Origin: an uncultured Gilliamella sp.
GTDB lineage: Bacteria; Pseudomonadota; Gammaproteobacteria; Enterobacterales; Orbaceae
Length of the DNA: 64,000 bases
Assembly (NCBI GenBank): GCA_946482005.1
Contig: CAMLPV010000003.1
Location: 121,828-185,827 of the forward strand
Direction of reading: 5' to 3'
Shown piece after piece: positions 50,798 through 60,166 of the stretch; positions within the stretch are counted from its first letter, which is position 1, and each line of letters starts with the position of its first letter. A program made the position numbers and the translations under genes. The notes under the pieces are model-generated. The model searched no databases. It had not been told where the DNA came from and saw nothing but the letters and a program-made list of their open reading frames with translations.

Positions 50798-51898
50798 TTA
50801 GTTTTGCTCAACTTTTTTAAGAGTTTCGAATGAGCCTGATAAGGTTAGGGTGATTTCATATTCAGGTGGTGTATAAATATCAACATCACTAGAGCCCATT
50901 GAAGCCATTCTCAACATTTGATTACTGCTATAGTTATATCTTTCATGAATTGCTTCAGGATATCTTGATTGAAATTCAAGTGAAATAGGTGCACCAACGA
51001 CATATTGTTTAGCTATTAAGCGCTCAACTTTAGAGGTTAATTGGTTTAATAAAAGAGTTTCATGTTTTTTTACTGCGGTTTGAATTGCTTCTGGTGATAC
51101 GCTGTAAGAGATATCATTATTGACTTCCATTTTTAACTCTTGTGCTTTGGCAATAATTTTACCGATAAGATCGAGTTTATTTATTTTTATCTTTAAAGTG
51201 TTATTAACAAAATAGCGTTGCTCATTAATTGTATCTTTATCAATTGGAGAGACAGATGAACTTTTAATTGAAAAGTTAGTTAATCCAATTTTTTTTAATT
51301 CATTTGTAATGCTAGTATATTTTTGGTACAGATCTTCTTTTGTTTTGCTTTCACTATTACCTACGGAAACAATTTGGAATAGATAATAGTTAGTTGACTT
51401 ATCCGTTTCAAACGGAGAAATATTATTTATATTATATTTATCAAGGGTTTTATTTAGATTGATAAAACTGTCATTATTATCAATATTTAATACGACATTA
51501 AGAGTAGCCTGATAATTGGTATTTTCTTGATCGTCTTCTTTTTCAATAGTTTTGACACTATTTTTGTAGTCTATAGTGACTAGATTATCGTCAGTGATAT
51601 TCAGTGTGCTTAGATAGCTTTTTAATTTCTTCATTGTGTTAACGTTAAGATCCGAAGCTTCAGTTGGAGTTGTCCCCTCTGTTTCTAACGTGATGGAAAA
51701 TTCGACGGTATCAGGTTTTAGTTTAATGCTATCGATAATACTTGAGGTAATTTCTCCTACTGGTATGAGATTCTTGCCATATTTTAATTGTTGTAGTTCT
51801 AAATAAGAATTACTGACGTTTAACTCGTTATATTTTGCCTCAGATGAAAATATGGCGCTTATATTGAGTAAAAGAATTAATATAATTTTTCTTTTCAT
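50798..51898 (-). CDS. SIMPL-domain-like periplasmic protein
   Basis: 366 residues with a signal peptide (MKRKIILILLLNISAIFSSEA). Two similar alpha/beta halves follow. The first begins at about residue 50 (DTVEFSITLETEGTTPTEA, then MKKLKSYLSTLNITDDNL), and the pattern recurs in weaker form in the second half. This resembles SIMPL/DUF541 proteins (BP26/YggE type), whose role is unclear but linked to envelope or oxidative stress. The assignment is by pattern only. It is transcribed alone; AAGGAAAT precedes the ATG. Confidence 0.6.
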   Translation of the reverse strand: MKRKIILILLLNISAIFSSEAKYNELNVSNSYLELQQLKYGKNLIPVGEITSSIIDSIKLKPDTVEFSITLETEGTTPTEASDLNVNTMKKLKSYLSTLNITDDNLVTIDYKNSVKTIEKEDDQENTNYQATLNVVLNIDNNDSFINLNKTLDKYNINNISPFETDKSTNYYLFQIVSVGNSESKTKEDLYQKYTSITNELKKIGLTNFSIKSSSVSPIDKDTINEQRYFVNNTLKIKINKLDLIGKIIAKAQELKMEVNNDISYSVSPEAIQTAVKKHETLLLNQLTSKVERLIAKQYVVGAPISLEFQSRYPEAIHERYNYSSNQMLRMASMGSSDVDIYTPPEYEITLTLSGSFETLKKVEQN

Positions 51899-52010
51899 TT
51901 TATTTCCTTAATTCAGTGTTGTTAAATGGGCTAGCAAAGTAGATTTAATTTAGAAAGATGTGATATATGGTAATTAATTTAAGCAAAAAAATGTAAAAAC
52001 ATTCAAATAT

Positions 52011-52033
52011 AAAAAAAGCGTCTTACGACGCTT
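52011..52033 (-). terminator. Rho-independent terminator of rph-pyrE
   Basis: A 7-bp GC-containing stem (52016-52022 with 52027-52033), a four-base loop and, on the minus strand, a run of seven T residues. Confidence 0.88.
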
Positions 52034-52035
52034 GA

Positions 52036-52683
52036 TTATTTAATTCCATATTCAGCACGATAAGCTTCCACTTGGGAGACTTGATCTTTGCGTGATGGAT
52101 CTTGATAAAGATAATGGATTAGATCATCTAAAGTAATAATTGAAATCACATCGCAATGATAAGTTTGTTTGATTTCTTGAATAGCCGATAAATCACCGCG
52201 GCCTTTTTCTTGGCGATCTAGACAAATTAAAACGCCTGCAAGTTTAGATTGATTATCTTCCAAAATTCGCATTGATTCGCGAATGGCAGTACCGGCAGTA
52301 ATTACATCATCAACCAACATAACGCGTTGCTGATAAATTGAACTACCGACTAAGTTACCACCTTCACCGTGATCTTTGGCTTCTTTGCGGTTAAAGCAAT
52401 AAGGAACATCAACATTGTGGTGTTCAAATAGGGCAACAACGGTTGATGAAACAATTGGAATACCTTTGTAGGCAGGACCAAAGATGACATCATATTTTAA
52501 ATTGGCATCCATCAAGGCAGCGGCATAAAAACGACCTAATAACGCTAAATCCTTACCGGTATTAAATAATCCTGCATTAAAAAAGTAAGGACTTTTTCGA
52601 CCTGATTTTAGGGTAAACTCACCAAATTTTAGGGCTTGCCTATCTAAAGCAAATTCAATAAATTCACTTTTATATGATTTCAT
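52036..52683 (-). CDS. pyrE: Orotate phosphoribosyltransferase
   Basis: Pyrimidine synthesis enzyme converting orotate and PRPP to orotidine 5'-phosphate. The PRPP-binding motif is [33 protein letters not shown] and [12 protein letters not shown] are family signatures. It is 215 residues long. It follows rph after 13 bases, as in enterics, where rph translation influences a pyrE attenuator; no separate attenuator is obvious in the short gap here. Confidence 0.97.
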   Translation of the reverse strand: MKSYKSEFIEFALDRQALKFGEFTLKSGRKSPYFFNAGLFNTGKDLALLGRFYAAALMDANLKYDVIFGPAYKGIPIVSSTVVALFEHHNVDVPYCFNRKEAKDHGEGGNLVGSSIYQQRVMLVDDVITAGTAIRESMRILEDNQSKLAGVLICLDRQEKGRGDLSAIQEIKQTYHCDVISIITLDDLIHYLYQDPSRKDQVSQVEAYRAEYGIK

Positions 52684-52696
52684 CTATCCTCTCCAA

Positions 52697-53413
52697 TTAA
52701 GCTGTTAAAGCTTGTTTTTGTGCTTCAGTAATGGTAGTAATACCATTTTTGGCTAGTTCTAATAGGGTTAATAATTCTTCATGGCTAAAAGGTTCACCTT
52801 CGGCGGTACCTTGCACTTCGATGATACGACCATCGTCAGTCATTACTACATTCATATCAGTTTCAGCATTAGAATCTTCAATGTATTCTAAGTCGCACAC
52901 TGCTTCACCATTAACAATACCTACCGATACCGCAGCCACTAAAGATTTAATTGGGTTTTGCTTAATTTTACCATTAGCTAATAAGGTGTTTACCGCATCA
53001 ACCAGTGCAACACAAGCACCGGTAATCGATGCGGTTCTTGTGCCACCATCAGCTTGGATAACATCACAATCTAGCGTTATGGTATATTCACCTAATAATT
53101 TAAGATCAATCATAGCGCGGAGTGAACGGGCAATCAGGCGTTGAATTTCCATTGTACGGCCGGTTTGTTTGCCTTTTGCTGCTTCGCGTTGTGTTCTTGA
53201 ATTGGTTGCACGAGGTAACATGCCATATTCAGCAGTTACCCAACCTTGATTTTGACCTTTTAAAAAACGGGGTACAGATTCATCAATTGTTGCATTACAA
53301 AGTACTTTGGTTTCACCAAACTCGACTAATACAGAACCTTCTGCATGCTTAGTGTAATGACGGGTAATTTTGATTGGGCGGACTTGTTCCGCGGATCGAC
53401 CAGACGGGCGCAT
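52697..53413 (-). CDS. rph: Ribonuclease PH
   Basis: Phosphorolytic 3'-5' exoribonuclease that trims tRNA 3' ends. It starts [14 protein letters not shown] and carries [32 protein letters not shown], the [10 protein letters not shown] motif and [18 protein letters not shown]. At 238 residues it is full length and intact, unlike the frameshifted copy of E. coli K-12. GGAG precedes the start. It is divergent from yicC. Confidence 0.97.
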   Translation of the reverse strand: MRPSGRSAEQVRPIKITRHYTKHAEGSVLVEFGETKVLCNATIDESVPRFLKGQNQGWVTAEYGMLPRATNSRTQREAAKGKQTGRTMEIQRLIARSLRAMIDLKLLGEYTITLDCDVIQADGGTRTASITGACVALVDAVNTLLANGKIKQNPIKSLVAAVSVGIVNGEAVCDLEYIEDSNAETDMNVVMTDDGRIIEVQGTAEGEPFSHEELLTLLELAKNGITTITEAQKQALTA

Positions 53414-53571
53414 GCAATTCTCCAGCAGTTTTATTTAACAATTATTTTCGAGCTAATTTTTTTAGGAGGACATCAACAGGAAAACGCTGATGTTTAGCCT
53501 AAGCTAAGGGCACATTATACAGAATTTGTGTTACAATGCATACTAAGTTTTTACAAATTTAGGAAGCAATT

Positions 53572-54438
53572 ATGATTTCGAGTATGACTGCGTATGCAAG
53601 AAAAGAGGTAAACCGAGCATGGGGTAGTGCTTCTTGGGAGTTGCGTTCAGTGAATCAACGTTACTTAGAAACCTATATTCGTTTACCGGAACAGTTCCGT
53701 TCACTTGAACCGATCGTTCGTGAACGTCTTCGTGCTCGATTAACTCGCGGTAAAGTTGAATGTAATTTACGCTTTGAACTTGATCCAGCCGCGCAGCACC
53801 AAGAGTTATCATTAAATATAGAGCTCGCTAAACAAATATTAGCCGCCGGTGATTGGATAAAACACGAATACCAAACAGGAGCAATCAATCCACTTGATGT
53901 TTTACGTTGGCCGGGTGTGATGTCGAGCAAAGAGCAGAATTTAGATGCAATATCGCAAGAAATTTTAGTTTTACTTGAAACGGCAATCGATGAATTTATC
54001 GCAGTTCGCGAACGTGAAGGCCAAGCTTTAAGTGAATTAATCACTCAACGTTTAGCAGCCATCACGGTTGAAGTTGATAAAATTCGAAATTGGATGCCGC
54101 AAATTTTAGAGTGGCAAAAAGAACGTTTAAAAAGCAAAATAGCAGAAGCTAATATTGAACTTGATAGCTCACGTCTTGAACAAGAAATAGTGATGGTTGC
54201 ACAAAAAATCGATGTGGCTGAAGAGTTAGATCGTTTAATGACTCATGTCAAAGAAACCTATTCAATCCTAAAGAAAAACGAAGCCGTAGGCCGTCGACTT
54301 GATTTTATGATGCAAGAGTTTAATCGTGAATCAAATACTATTGCTTCAAAATCAATCAATGCGGATGTTACTGCAAGCGCCATCGAACTTAAAGTCTTGA
54401 TTGAACAAATCCGCGAGCAGGTACAAAATATCGAATAA
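53572..54438 (+). CDS. yicC: Endoribonuclease YicC
   Basis: 288-residue member of the YicC family, described as endoribonucleases that adapt small-RNA turnover. The sequence follows E. coli YicC closely: SMTAYARKEVNRAWGSASWE, SVNQRYLETYIRLPEQFR, NPLDVLRWPGV and the C-terminal RRLDFMMQEFNRESNTIASK. The yicC/rph-pyrE divergent arrangement is conserved with enterics. The start is the ATG at 53572 after AGGAAGCAA. Confidence 0.95.
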   Translation: MISSMTAYARKEVNRAWGSASWELRSVNQRYLETYIRLPEQFRSLEPIVRERLRARLTRGKVECNLRFELDPAAQHQELSLNIELAKQILAAGDWIKHEYQTGAINPLDVLRWPGVMSSKEQNLDAISQEILVLLETAIDEFIAVREREGQALSELITQRLAAITVEVDKIRNWMPQILEWQKERLKSKIAEANIELDSSRLEQEIVMVAQKIDVAEELDRLMTHVKETYSILKKNEAVGRRLDFMMQEFNRESNTIASKSINADVTASAIELKVLIEQIREQVQNIE

Positions 54439-54442
54439 TTTC

Positions 54443-55330
54443 ATGAGTAAATACTTCGGTATTTTAGCCGTTATCTTAGCATCACTATTATGGGGCACAA
54501 CGGGTACTGCTGCTACGTTTGCTCCCTCCTTATCGCCTTTATTTATCGGGGCATTCGCTATGGGCATTGGTGGGATTTTGCAATGCGGATTGGCAATACC
54601 TAGCATCATCCAAGTGCAATCGTTACTCAGATTGCATTATCGTTATTTGATTGTTGGTACATTAGCGGTTGCTATTTATCCCTTAGCTTTTTATTCATCT
54701 ATGCGCTTATCAGGCGTTAGTATAGGTACCGTTGTTTCGATAGGCTCAGCACCAATCTTGTCAGCAATTATTGAATATTTAAGTCGTGATTTCCAGTTCA
54801 GCAAGCAGTGGGCGATAGGCGCCTTATTGGGAATTATCGGTATGAGTATGTTGGCTTTTTCGGGAAATGAGGCAACGCAATACAGTCATCTCAGTTGGGG
54901 GATTTTATTAGGGTTAGTTGCTGGCCTTACTTATGCGCTTTACTCATGGTCAGCACGGCAATTAATGTTAAAAGGGATGAATAGTAAAGCAGCAATGGGG
55001 GCGACTTTTGGTGGAGGTGGATTATTATTAATCCCAGTGATGGTCATTACCGGCTCGGCTTTTTTGACAACATGGAATAATATAGCAGTTGGATTTTATA
55101 TGGCATTGATTCCAATGTTTATGGGTTATTTATGTTATGGCTATGGATTATCAAAAATATCGGCCAGTATGGCTATTACCATCACGCTGTTAGAACCGGT
55201 TGTGGCGACAATCCTCGCGATATTGATTGTTGGGGAAGATTTATCTTTAATCAGTTGGCTTGGCATATTACTGATTTTTCTCTGTCTAATAATGGTTATC
55301 ACATCAAATCTAAATAAAAAATCGTTTTAA
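54443..55330 (+). CDS. EamA/DMT-superfamily transporter
   Basis: 295-residue inner-membrane protein with ten predicted helices in two EamA repeats (LAVILASLLWGTTGTAATFA and the second half near HLSWGILLGLVAGLTYALYS). It probably exports a metabolite or amino acid; the substrate is unknown. The frame is open from 54401 inside yicC; the ATG at 54443, four bases after the yicC stop, starts the first helix. Expression is probably coupled to yicC. A decayed relative of its C terminus lies at 57028-57159. Confidence 0.85.
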   Translation: MSKYFGILAVILASLLWGTTGTAATFAPSLSPLFIGAFAMGIGGILQCGLAIPSIIQVQSLLRLHYRYLIVGTLAVAIYPLAFYSSMRLSGVSIGTVVSIGSAPILSAIIEYLSRDFQFSKQWAIGALLGIIGMSMLAFSGNEATQYSHLSWGILLGLVAGLTYALYSWSARQLMLKGMNSKAAMGATFGGGGLLLIPVMVITGSAFLTTWNNIAVGFYMALIPMFMGYLCYGYGLSKISASMAITITLLEPVVATILAILIVGEDLSLISWLGILLIFLCLIMVITSNLNKKSF

Positions 55331-55349
55331 TTCAATTTATTCATCATCG

Positions 55350-55377
55350 TTTACTTTTCCGTAAGTTAGTCTAAAAT
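55350..55377 (+). promoter_or_regulatory. Candidate promoter of the membrane protein gene at 55513
   Basis: TTTACT (55350-55355), 16-base spacer, TAAAAT (55372-55377). The leader of about 130 bases that follows ends in AAAGGAG, 14 bases before the start codon. Confidence 0.45.
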
Positions 55378-55512
55378 GCACACGTCAAATTAATAAGATA
55401 TTTCCTACTTTTATAGGAAAACTAAAGGAATTGACAACGATCATTTTACGTTAACTAAAAATTAAGTTTTTATGTTTCATCTGTTTTTAAAGGAGTAATA
55501 AGGAATAAAAAC

Positions 55513-56427
55513 ATGAGTTTTACCGTTAGTCATTATCAATCATCACAAAAATTTAATTTGGTTTTAACTTTAGTTTTTTTCTTAGTGGGTATTATTGCTG
55601 CGATAATTTTGGGCATTATCTATTCAGTTATCTCTTATTATTCACCCATAATGTTACTTAATATCGTTATAGTTGTTGGTCTGGGATTGGCACTAGGTAT
55701 TATTACTACTCAGTTTGCAAAATTAGCCAAAGTAAGAAATACCGTTGTCAAATTCGTCATGGGATTTTTTTTCTGTTTATTTGCTTATTATTCAAGAGTA
55801 TGTGCTTTTGAAATTAGCCTTTTATCTGGCGATCGACTAGATTATGTTGAACTGTTTTTGTCACCGTTCTCAGTGTTTGACATTATGTTTAATGTTATTC
55901 TTCCAAACCGTGAAATAGCCATCACCAAAGGCTCAACGACAAGTAATATTTCTTGTTTCGTTTTGGCAATATTGTATTTTATCGAATTTCTCCTCTTCTT
56001 CTGTCCCTTAATTGTTGTACTGAAAATTGATGATTATTATTGTGAAGATTGTCAGGTTTGGTATCAAAAATATCGTTTTTTTTCATCAAGCATTCAAAAT
56101 TTAGAATCTAATATCACTAATAATATAACTGGCAGTTATGCAGATGTGTTGTCACAACTGACTTTCTTTTCGGCTAAAAAAGGGTTTGCTAGCCAAGTCG
56201 ATCAATCAGCTGATAGCCTAGATATTTTAGTTCATCATTATAGCAAATGTCCGAAATGTCAGCAAAAAAGTATACTTAGCATATATAAGAACTTATTGGA
56301 AAAAGGAAAAAAAGGGCAGGAGTTTAAGCTTTTTAGAAAGAGTATATTGGTTGAAAATGCTTATATTGATAATAAAACCGATGCATTATTTGTACAGCAA
56401 ATAGCAGCATATTATCAATCCAAATGA
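55513..56427 (+). CDS. Membrane protein with cytoplasmic zinc-ribbon motif (unknown)
   Basis: 304 residues that I cannot place in a family. Four hydrophobic segments (about residues 16-40, 44-65, 76-95 and 149-171) are followed by a soluble C-terminal half. CEDC (about residue 178) and, some 65 residues later, CPKC could together form a zinc ribbon. The rest of the tail is basic and helical. It stands alone with its own promoter-like sequence and a strong terminator. The function is unknown; some sensor or membrane-trafficking-like proteins of bacteria have this layout. Confidence 0.7.
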   Translation: MSFTVSHYQSSQKFNLVLTLVFFLVGIIAAIILGIIYSVISYYSPIMLLNIVIVVGLGLALGIITTQFAKLAKVRNTVVKFVMGFFFCLFAYYSRVCAFEISLLSGDRLDYVELFLSPFSVFDIMFNVILPNREIAITKGSTTSNISCFVLAILYFIEFLLFFCPLIVVLKIDDYYCEDCQVWYQKYRFFSSSIQNLESNITNNITGSYADVLSQLTFFSAKKGFASQVDQSADSLDILVHHYSKCPKCQQKSILSIYKNLLEKGKKGQEFKLFRKSILVENAYIDNKTDALFVQQIAAYYQSK

Positions 56428-56435
56428 CTTTATAG

Positions 56436-56459
56436 GGGGCGTAATGCCCCGTTTTTTTT
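56436..56459 (+). terminator. Rho-independent terminator
   Basis: A GGGGC (56436-56440)/GCCCC (56446-56450) stem, 5-base loop, then G and eight T residues, just after the gene at 55513. Confidence 0.9.
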
Positions 56460-56570
56460 GTTTGGCGAATATCGATTCATGTTTGCTTTAAGCTATCAAT
56501 ATAACATTGCCTAAACAATGTTGGTTACTCCAAAATCAACAGCAGTTAATGATCTCTCAAGTCATTCAAG

Positions 56571-56978
56571 TTGAAGAATAGTGGTAGAATATAAATCGAT
56601 GGTAATAACCTTAAGAGTTGTCTTGTTAGGTTTAGCAAAATAGAGAATCTCGCTATAGCAAAAAATTGGAAGAGGCTAGTTGTTGCCATTTGCTAGCCTA
56701 CAAAGACAAATGAAGACTTCCTATAACCTAATACAATGGCGGATATTGCCACTAAATCCACATCATAACTAAATGCTCTAATCAATACATCAGGCATAAA
56801 ACAACCTAATATAAAGCCAACACAGCTAATTACGCTAGCAATTTTAACTAGGTAGATAAAGGCTTCCTTCACGCTGACATAATTATTAGAGCCATAATTA
56901 TAACCAATAATAGATTGCATACCTTGGTTAATGCCGATAGCAATAATAATCAGCGTAATTAGTCGGTTAGCATTAGCT
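56571..56978 (-). pseudogene. Fragment of a MATE-family efflux gene
   Basis: About 408 bases align nearly without gaps to 58731-59141 of the intact MATE gene downstream, covering roughly residues 288-425 of its 464. It still reads in one frame (MQSIIGYNYGSNNY, then FILGCFMPDVLIRAFS), with a stop within the helix after SSFVFVG. Neither the N-terminal two thirds nor the C terminus is present. It is a decayed partial duplicate, or a relic of a second MATE gene. Confidence 0.85.
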
Positions 56979-57027
56979 TAATATGCAATTATATCGCAAT
57001 GATTCTGATGGTTGTCGATTAGCTAAC

Positions 57028-57159
57028 TTATGGTATAAATTATCAATTTCTGCCTATATAGCCATTGTTTTGACACTATTAAGGTCGGTAGTGGCAGCAA
57101 TTTTGACAGTATTAATTGTCTCTGAAAATTTATCATTATTCGGTTGGAATGATATATAG
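57028..57159 (+). pseudogene. Fragment of an EamA/DMT transporter gene (C-terminal helices)
   Basis: The frame reads LWYKLSISAYIAIVLTLL, then RSVVAAILTVLIVSENLSLF and GWNDI before a TAG stop. It parallels the C-terminal LCYGYGLSKISASMAITITL, LEPVVATILAILIVGEDLSL region of the intact transporter at 54443. No start or N-terminal half is present. The sequence from 57160 to 57440 is AT-rich, with nothing I recognise. Confidence 0.75.
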
Positions 57160-57468
57160 CTGATTATATTTTTCTACCAATGAAGACAATATCTCTGTTT
57201 TGTGACAGGTTAGACAGATTTTCGTTTTACTCTATTTTAATATTGTTACCTATTAATTTTTTAATATAGCTAATATTATCTTGAATATCTCAAGATAATA
57301 AAATAGTTTAACGAAACTAGTTATCCGCAAACCTATTTTGAACGGTTAAAAAACGCTAAACTATAAAATTTGTTTCTACTAGTAAATAAAATAGATAATG
57401 CTAGTAAGGTAGTGCCTCTTTTATTATAAATATAGCTAAATTTTAATGGATGAAAAGGAACAATGAAT

Positions 57469-58503
57469 ATGAAGAAAATACTTACTTTTGGATTATTAAT
57501 TCTATGTTTAGTTGGATTTGCTAATGCACAATTATTAAATAATTTATCCTATGATGAAGTACTGAAACTAGCAACTGAAGAAAATGATCCGAATGCACAA
57601 AATGAGTTAGGTTATAGACTGGTGCAAGGTAAAGGGGTTCAACAAGACCCCCTGAAAGCGAAAGAATGGTTTGAAAAAGCCGCTGCACAAGGTGATACAG
57701 GGGCTGAATTTAATTTAGGCAATATGTATACTCTGGGTATAGGTGTTCCACAAGACTATGCTAAAGCTAAAGAGTGGTTTGAAAAAGCAGCAGCAAAAAA
57801 TGATCAAGTTGCCCTATATAATTTAGCCGATATATATAAAGAAGGAAAAGGAGTTACTAAAAACCTAGCAAAAGCGAAAGAATTGTTTGAAAAGTTAGCT
57901 GAACAAGGTTTTGCTGACGCACAAGTTCGTTTAGGAAACATCTATTTCTTTGCTGAAGGGGTAAGCAAAGATCTTGTTAAAGCGCTATATTGGTATGAAA
58001 AAGCTGCCGATCAAGGTCAAGCTGTAGCCCAATATTATTTGGGATGCATGTATTTAGTTGGTGAAGGTGTTGAATTAGATTTCACTAAGGCAGTATATTG
58101 GTTTGAAAAAGCCGCGGAACAAGGTCAACCAAAGGCTCAGTTTAATCTGGCTAAAATGTATGAAGATGGCGAAGGTATTGAAAAAAATCTGACTAAAGCG
58201 CTATATTGGTATGAAAAAGTGGCCGAACAAGGTAATGCAGATGTGCAATATTATGTAGGAGATATGTATTTCACTGGCGAAGGCACTAAAGAGGATCATT
58301 TCAAAGCTCGATACTGGTATGAAAAAGCTGCTGCACAAGGTCAACCAGAAGCTCTGTTTAATTTGGGCGTGCTTTATCGAAATGGCGATGGTGGTCTAAA
58401 AAAAGATTCTAAAAAAGCCATAGAATTGTTTAAAAAAGGTTGTGAAGCGGGTATCCAACATGAAATTTGTCTAAAGTTCATGAATGAGCAAAATGTGAAT
58501 TAA
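57469..58503 (+). CDS. Secreted Sel1-repeat protein
   Basis: 344 residues with a signal peptide (MKKILTFGLLILCLVGFANA). Eight Sel1-like repeats of about 36 residues follow (pattern A-x-x-x-L-G-x-x-Y-x-x-G-x-G-V, then A-x-x-W-F/Y-E-K-A-A), covering nearly the whole chain. These form a TPR-like solenoid for protein binding in the periplasm. The ATG at 57463 is only three bases after AAAAGGAA; the ATG at 57469 has better spacing and begins the signal peptide. The partner is unknown. Confidence 0.88.
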   Translation: MKKILTFGLLILCLVGFANAQLLNNLSYDEVLKLATEENDPNAQNELGYRLVQGKGVQQDPLKAKEWFEKAAAQGDTGAEFNLGNMYTLGIGVPQDYAKAKEWFEKAAAKNDQVALYNLADIYKEGKGVTKNLAKAKELFEKLAEQGFADAQVRLGNIYFFAEGVSKDLVKALYWYEKAADQGQAVAQYYLGCMYLVGEGVELDFTKAVYWFEKAAEQGQPKAQFNLAKMYEDGEGIEKNLTKALYWYEKVAEQGNADVQYYVGDMYFTGEGTKEDHFKARYWYEKAAAQGQPEALFNLGVLYRNGDGGLKKDSKKAIELFKKGCEAGIQHEICLKFMNEQNVN

Positions 58504-58528
58504 GTAAGCGATTTAACAATTTAATTTT

Positions 58529-58598
58529 AAAGGGGCATTTAGTCCTAATGCTTATCATAAATTTAATTGACAAGCATTAGTCATGATGTCCCTTTTTT
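58529..58598. terminator. Large two-part hairpin terminator
   Basis: An outer 10-bp stem (58529-58538 with 58586-58595) and an inner 9-bp stem (58545-58553 with 58572-58580), ending in a T run. It separates the Sel1 gene from the convergent MATE gene. Confidence 0.8.
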
Positions 58599-58609
58599 AT
58601 TAAAGAATG

Positions 58610-60004
58610 TTAGGCTTGTTTTGGATAATGCCTTCGCTTAATCGATTTAAAATACCAATATAACGTAGCGTAAGCGATACCGGTTGATAGGAAATCAGCG
58701 GTGGGTGATGATGCCCAAACGCCATTTAAATCGAAAAATAGTGGTAAAATGTAGAGCGTTGGTAACAGAATTAAAAGTTGTCTTGAAAGGCTTAACAAAA
58801 TAGAGACTCTCGCCATACCAATACATTGGAAAAAGCTGGTTGTTACCATTTGGAAACCGACAAACGCAAATGAAAACGTAGTATAACGTAGTGCAATCGC
58901 GGATATTGCCACTAAATCCACATCAGAACTAAATGCTTTAACCAATACATCAGGCATAAAAAAACCTAATATAAAGCCAATACTGGTAATTATGGTTGCA
59001 ATTTTGACTGCGTAGATAAAGGTTTCCTTCACGCGGGTATAATTTTTAGAGCCGTAATTATAACCAATAATAGGTTGCATACCTTGGTTAACGCCGATAA
59101 CAATCATGATAATCAGCGTAATTAATCGGTTAGCGTTAGAATAACCGGCGATCGCATCATCACTTGAAACATGCGATATTGGGGCATAACGTGTTAACTG
59201 CCAGTTAATAAAGACCACCACAACCGATGCCGCAACTTGCATAGCAAATGGTGACATACCAATCGACAAAATTGACTTAATATAAGTAAAATCGAGCCTA
59301 AAGTTGCGACGGTATAATTTAATATTACTGTTTTTGCTGATAAAGTGCTGCATCACAAACAGAAAGCTAATAAACATTGAGAGGGTAGTTGCAAAAGCAG
59401 CGCCGCGCATTCCCCAACCTAAAGCAATAATAAATATAGGTGCAAGAATAATATTAGCAATCACACTAATAAACATGGTCACCATGGCTTTAAACGGATA
59501 GCCACTGGCGCGCATCATATTGTTGTAATTGAATGTTAAGGTGATAAATATACTGCCCGGTAAAAACACCTCTAAAAACTCACGGGCATAAACATGATTG
59601 GTAGGGCTTGAGCCGATAAAGTGTAAAACCGGATCGATAAAATAAAGTAACAACGCTAAAGTAATACCGCTAAGTACCGCTGTTAACATAAATGAGGTCC
59701 CAGCAACCTTTTCTGCCTTGTCAACTTCGCCACGACCTAAAAATATTGAAATACGACTTGCCGAACCAATACCCACCAGCATACCAATACCGGCAGCAAG
59801 ATTCATTACTGGCAAAATTATACCCGCGCCACTTAACGCTTCACGACCAATCCAATGACCAATAAAAATTCCATCAATAATATTATAAAGTGTATTTACC
59901 GTCGTCCCAATAATTGAAGGGAGTGCATATTGCCAAAATATTAGACTAATTTTTTTATGTCTAAAATCATCATAAATATCGCGTGAGTTTGTCATTTTAT
60001 TCAC
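58610..60004 (-). CDS. MATE-family multidrug efflux transporter
   Basis: 464-residue inner-membrane antiporter with twelve hydrophobic segments. Family features are PSIIGTTVNTLYNIIDGIFIG near the N terminus (split by eye), GAGIILPVMNLAAGIGMLVG and MQPIIGYNYGSKNY with the typical GxGxQPIxGYNYG-like pattern. Such proteins expel cationic compounds using Na+ or H+; the substrates here are unknown. A partial decayed copy of its middle-to-late region lies at 56571-56978. Confidence 0.9.
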   Translation of the reverse strand: MNKMTNSRDIYDDFRHKKISLIFWQYALPSIIGTTVNTLYNIIDGIFIGHWIGREALSGAGIILPVMNLAAGIGMLVGIGSASRISIFLGRGEVDKAEKVAGTSFMLTAVLSGITLALLLYFIDPVLHFIGSSPTNHVYAREFLEVFLPGSIFITLTFNYNNMMRASGYPFKAMVTMFISVIANIILAPIFIIALGWGMRGAAFATTLSMFISFLFVMQHFISKNSNIKLYRRNFRLDFTYIKSILSIGMSPFAMQVAASVVVVFINWQLTRYAPISHVSSDDAIAGYSNANRLITLIIMIVIGVNQGMQPIIGYNYGSKNYTRVKETFIYAVKIATIITSIGFILGFFMPDVLVKAFSSDVDLVAISAIALRYTTFSFAFVGFQMVTTSFFQCIGMARVSILLSLSRQLLILLPTLYILPLFFDLNGVWASSPTADFLSTGIAYATLYWYFKSIKRRHYPKQA

Positions 60005-60166
60005 ATTGATAAAGGTTAAGAATTTTTAGAATCACTATACGTAAAAGTATAAACTTGACTAGAATAATCCTGTCTAGTTTAACAGAGATAAGAATTGATG
60101 ATAGCACTTTTTTAGTGCTTTGATAAAATAGACGCTATTAAATCGTCAAGCTAATTAGGAATCTTC

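Noticed and set aside
52731..53144. 137-codon plus-strand frame inside rph
   Set aside because: Antisense shadow of the well-supported rph gene with biased composition.
53673..54044. 123-codon minus-strand frame inside yicC
   Set aside because: Antisense shadow of a conserved gene; no family resemblance.
60103..60119. AGCACT/AGTGCT hairpin before yejK as a terminator
   Set aside because: Stem of only six pairs and no T tail beyond the loop; noted only as a small hairpin.
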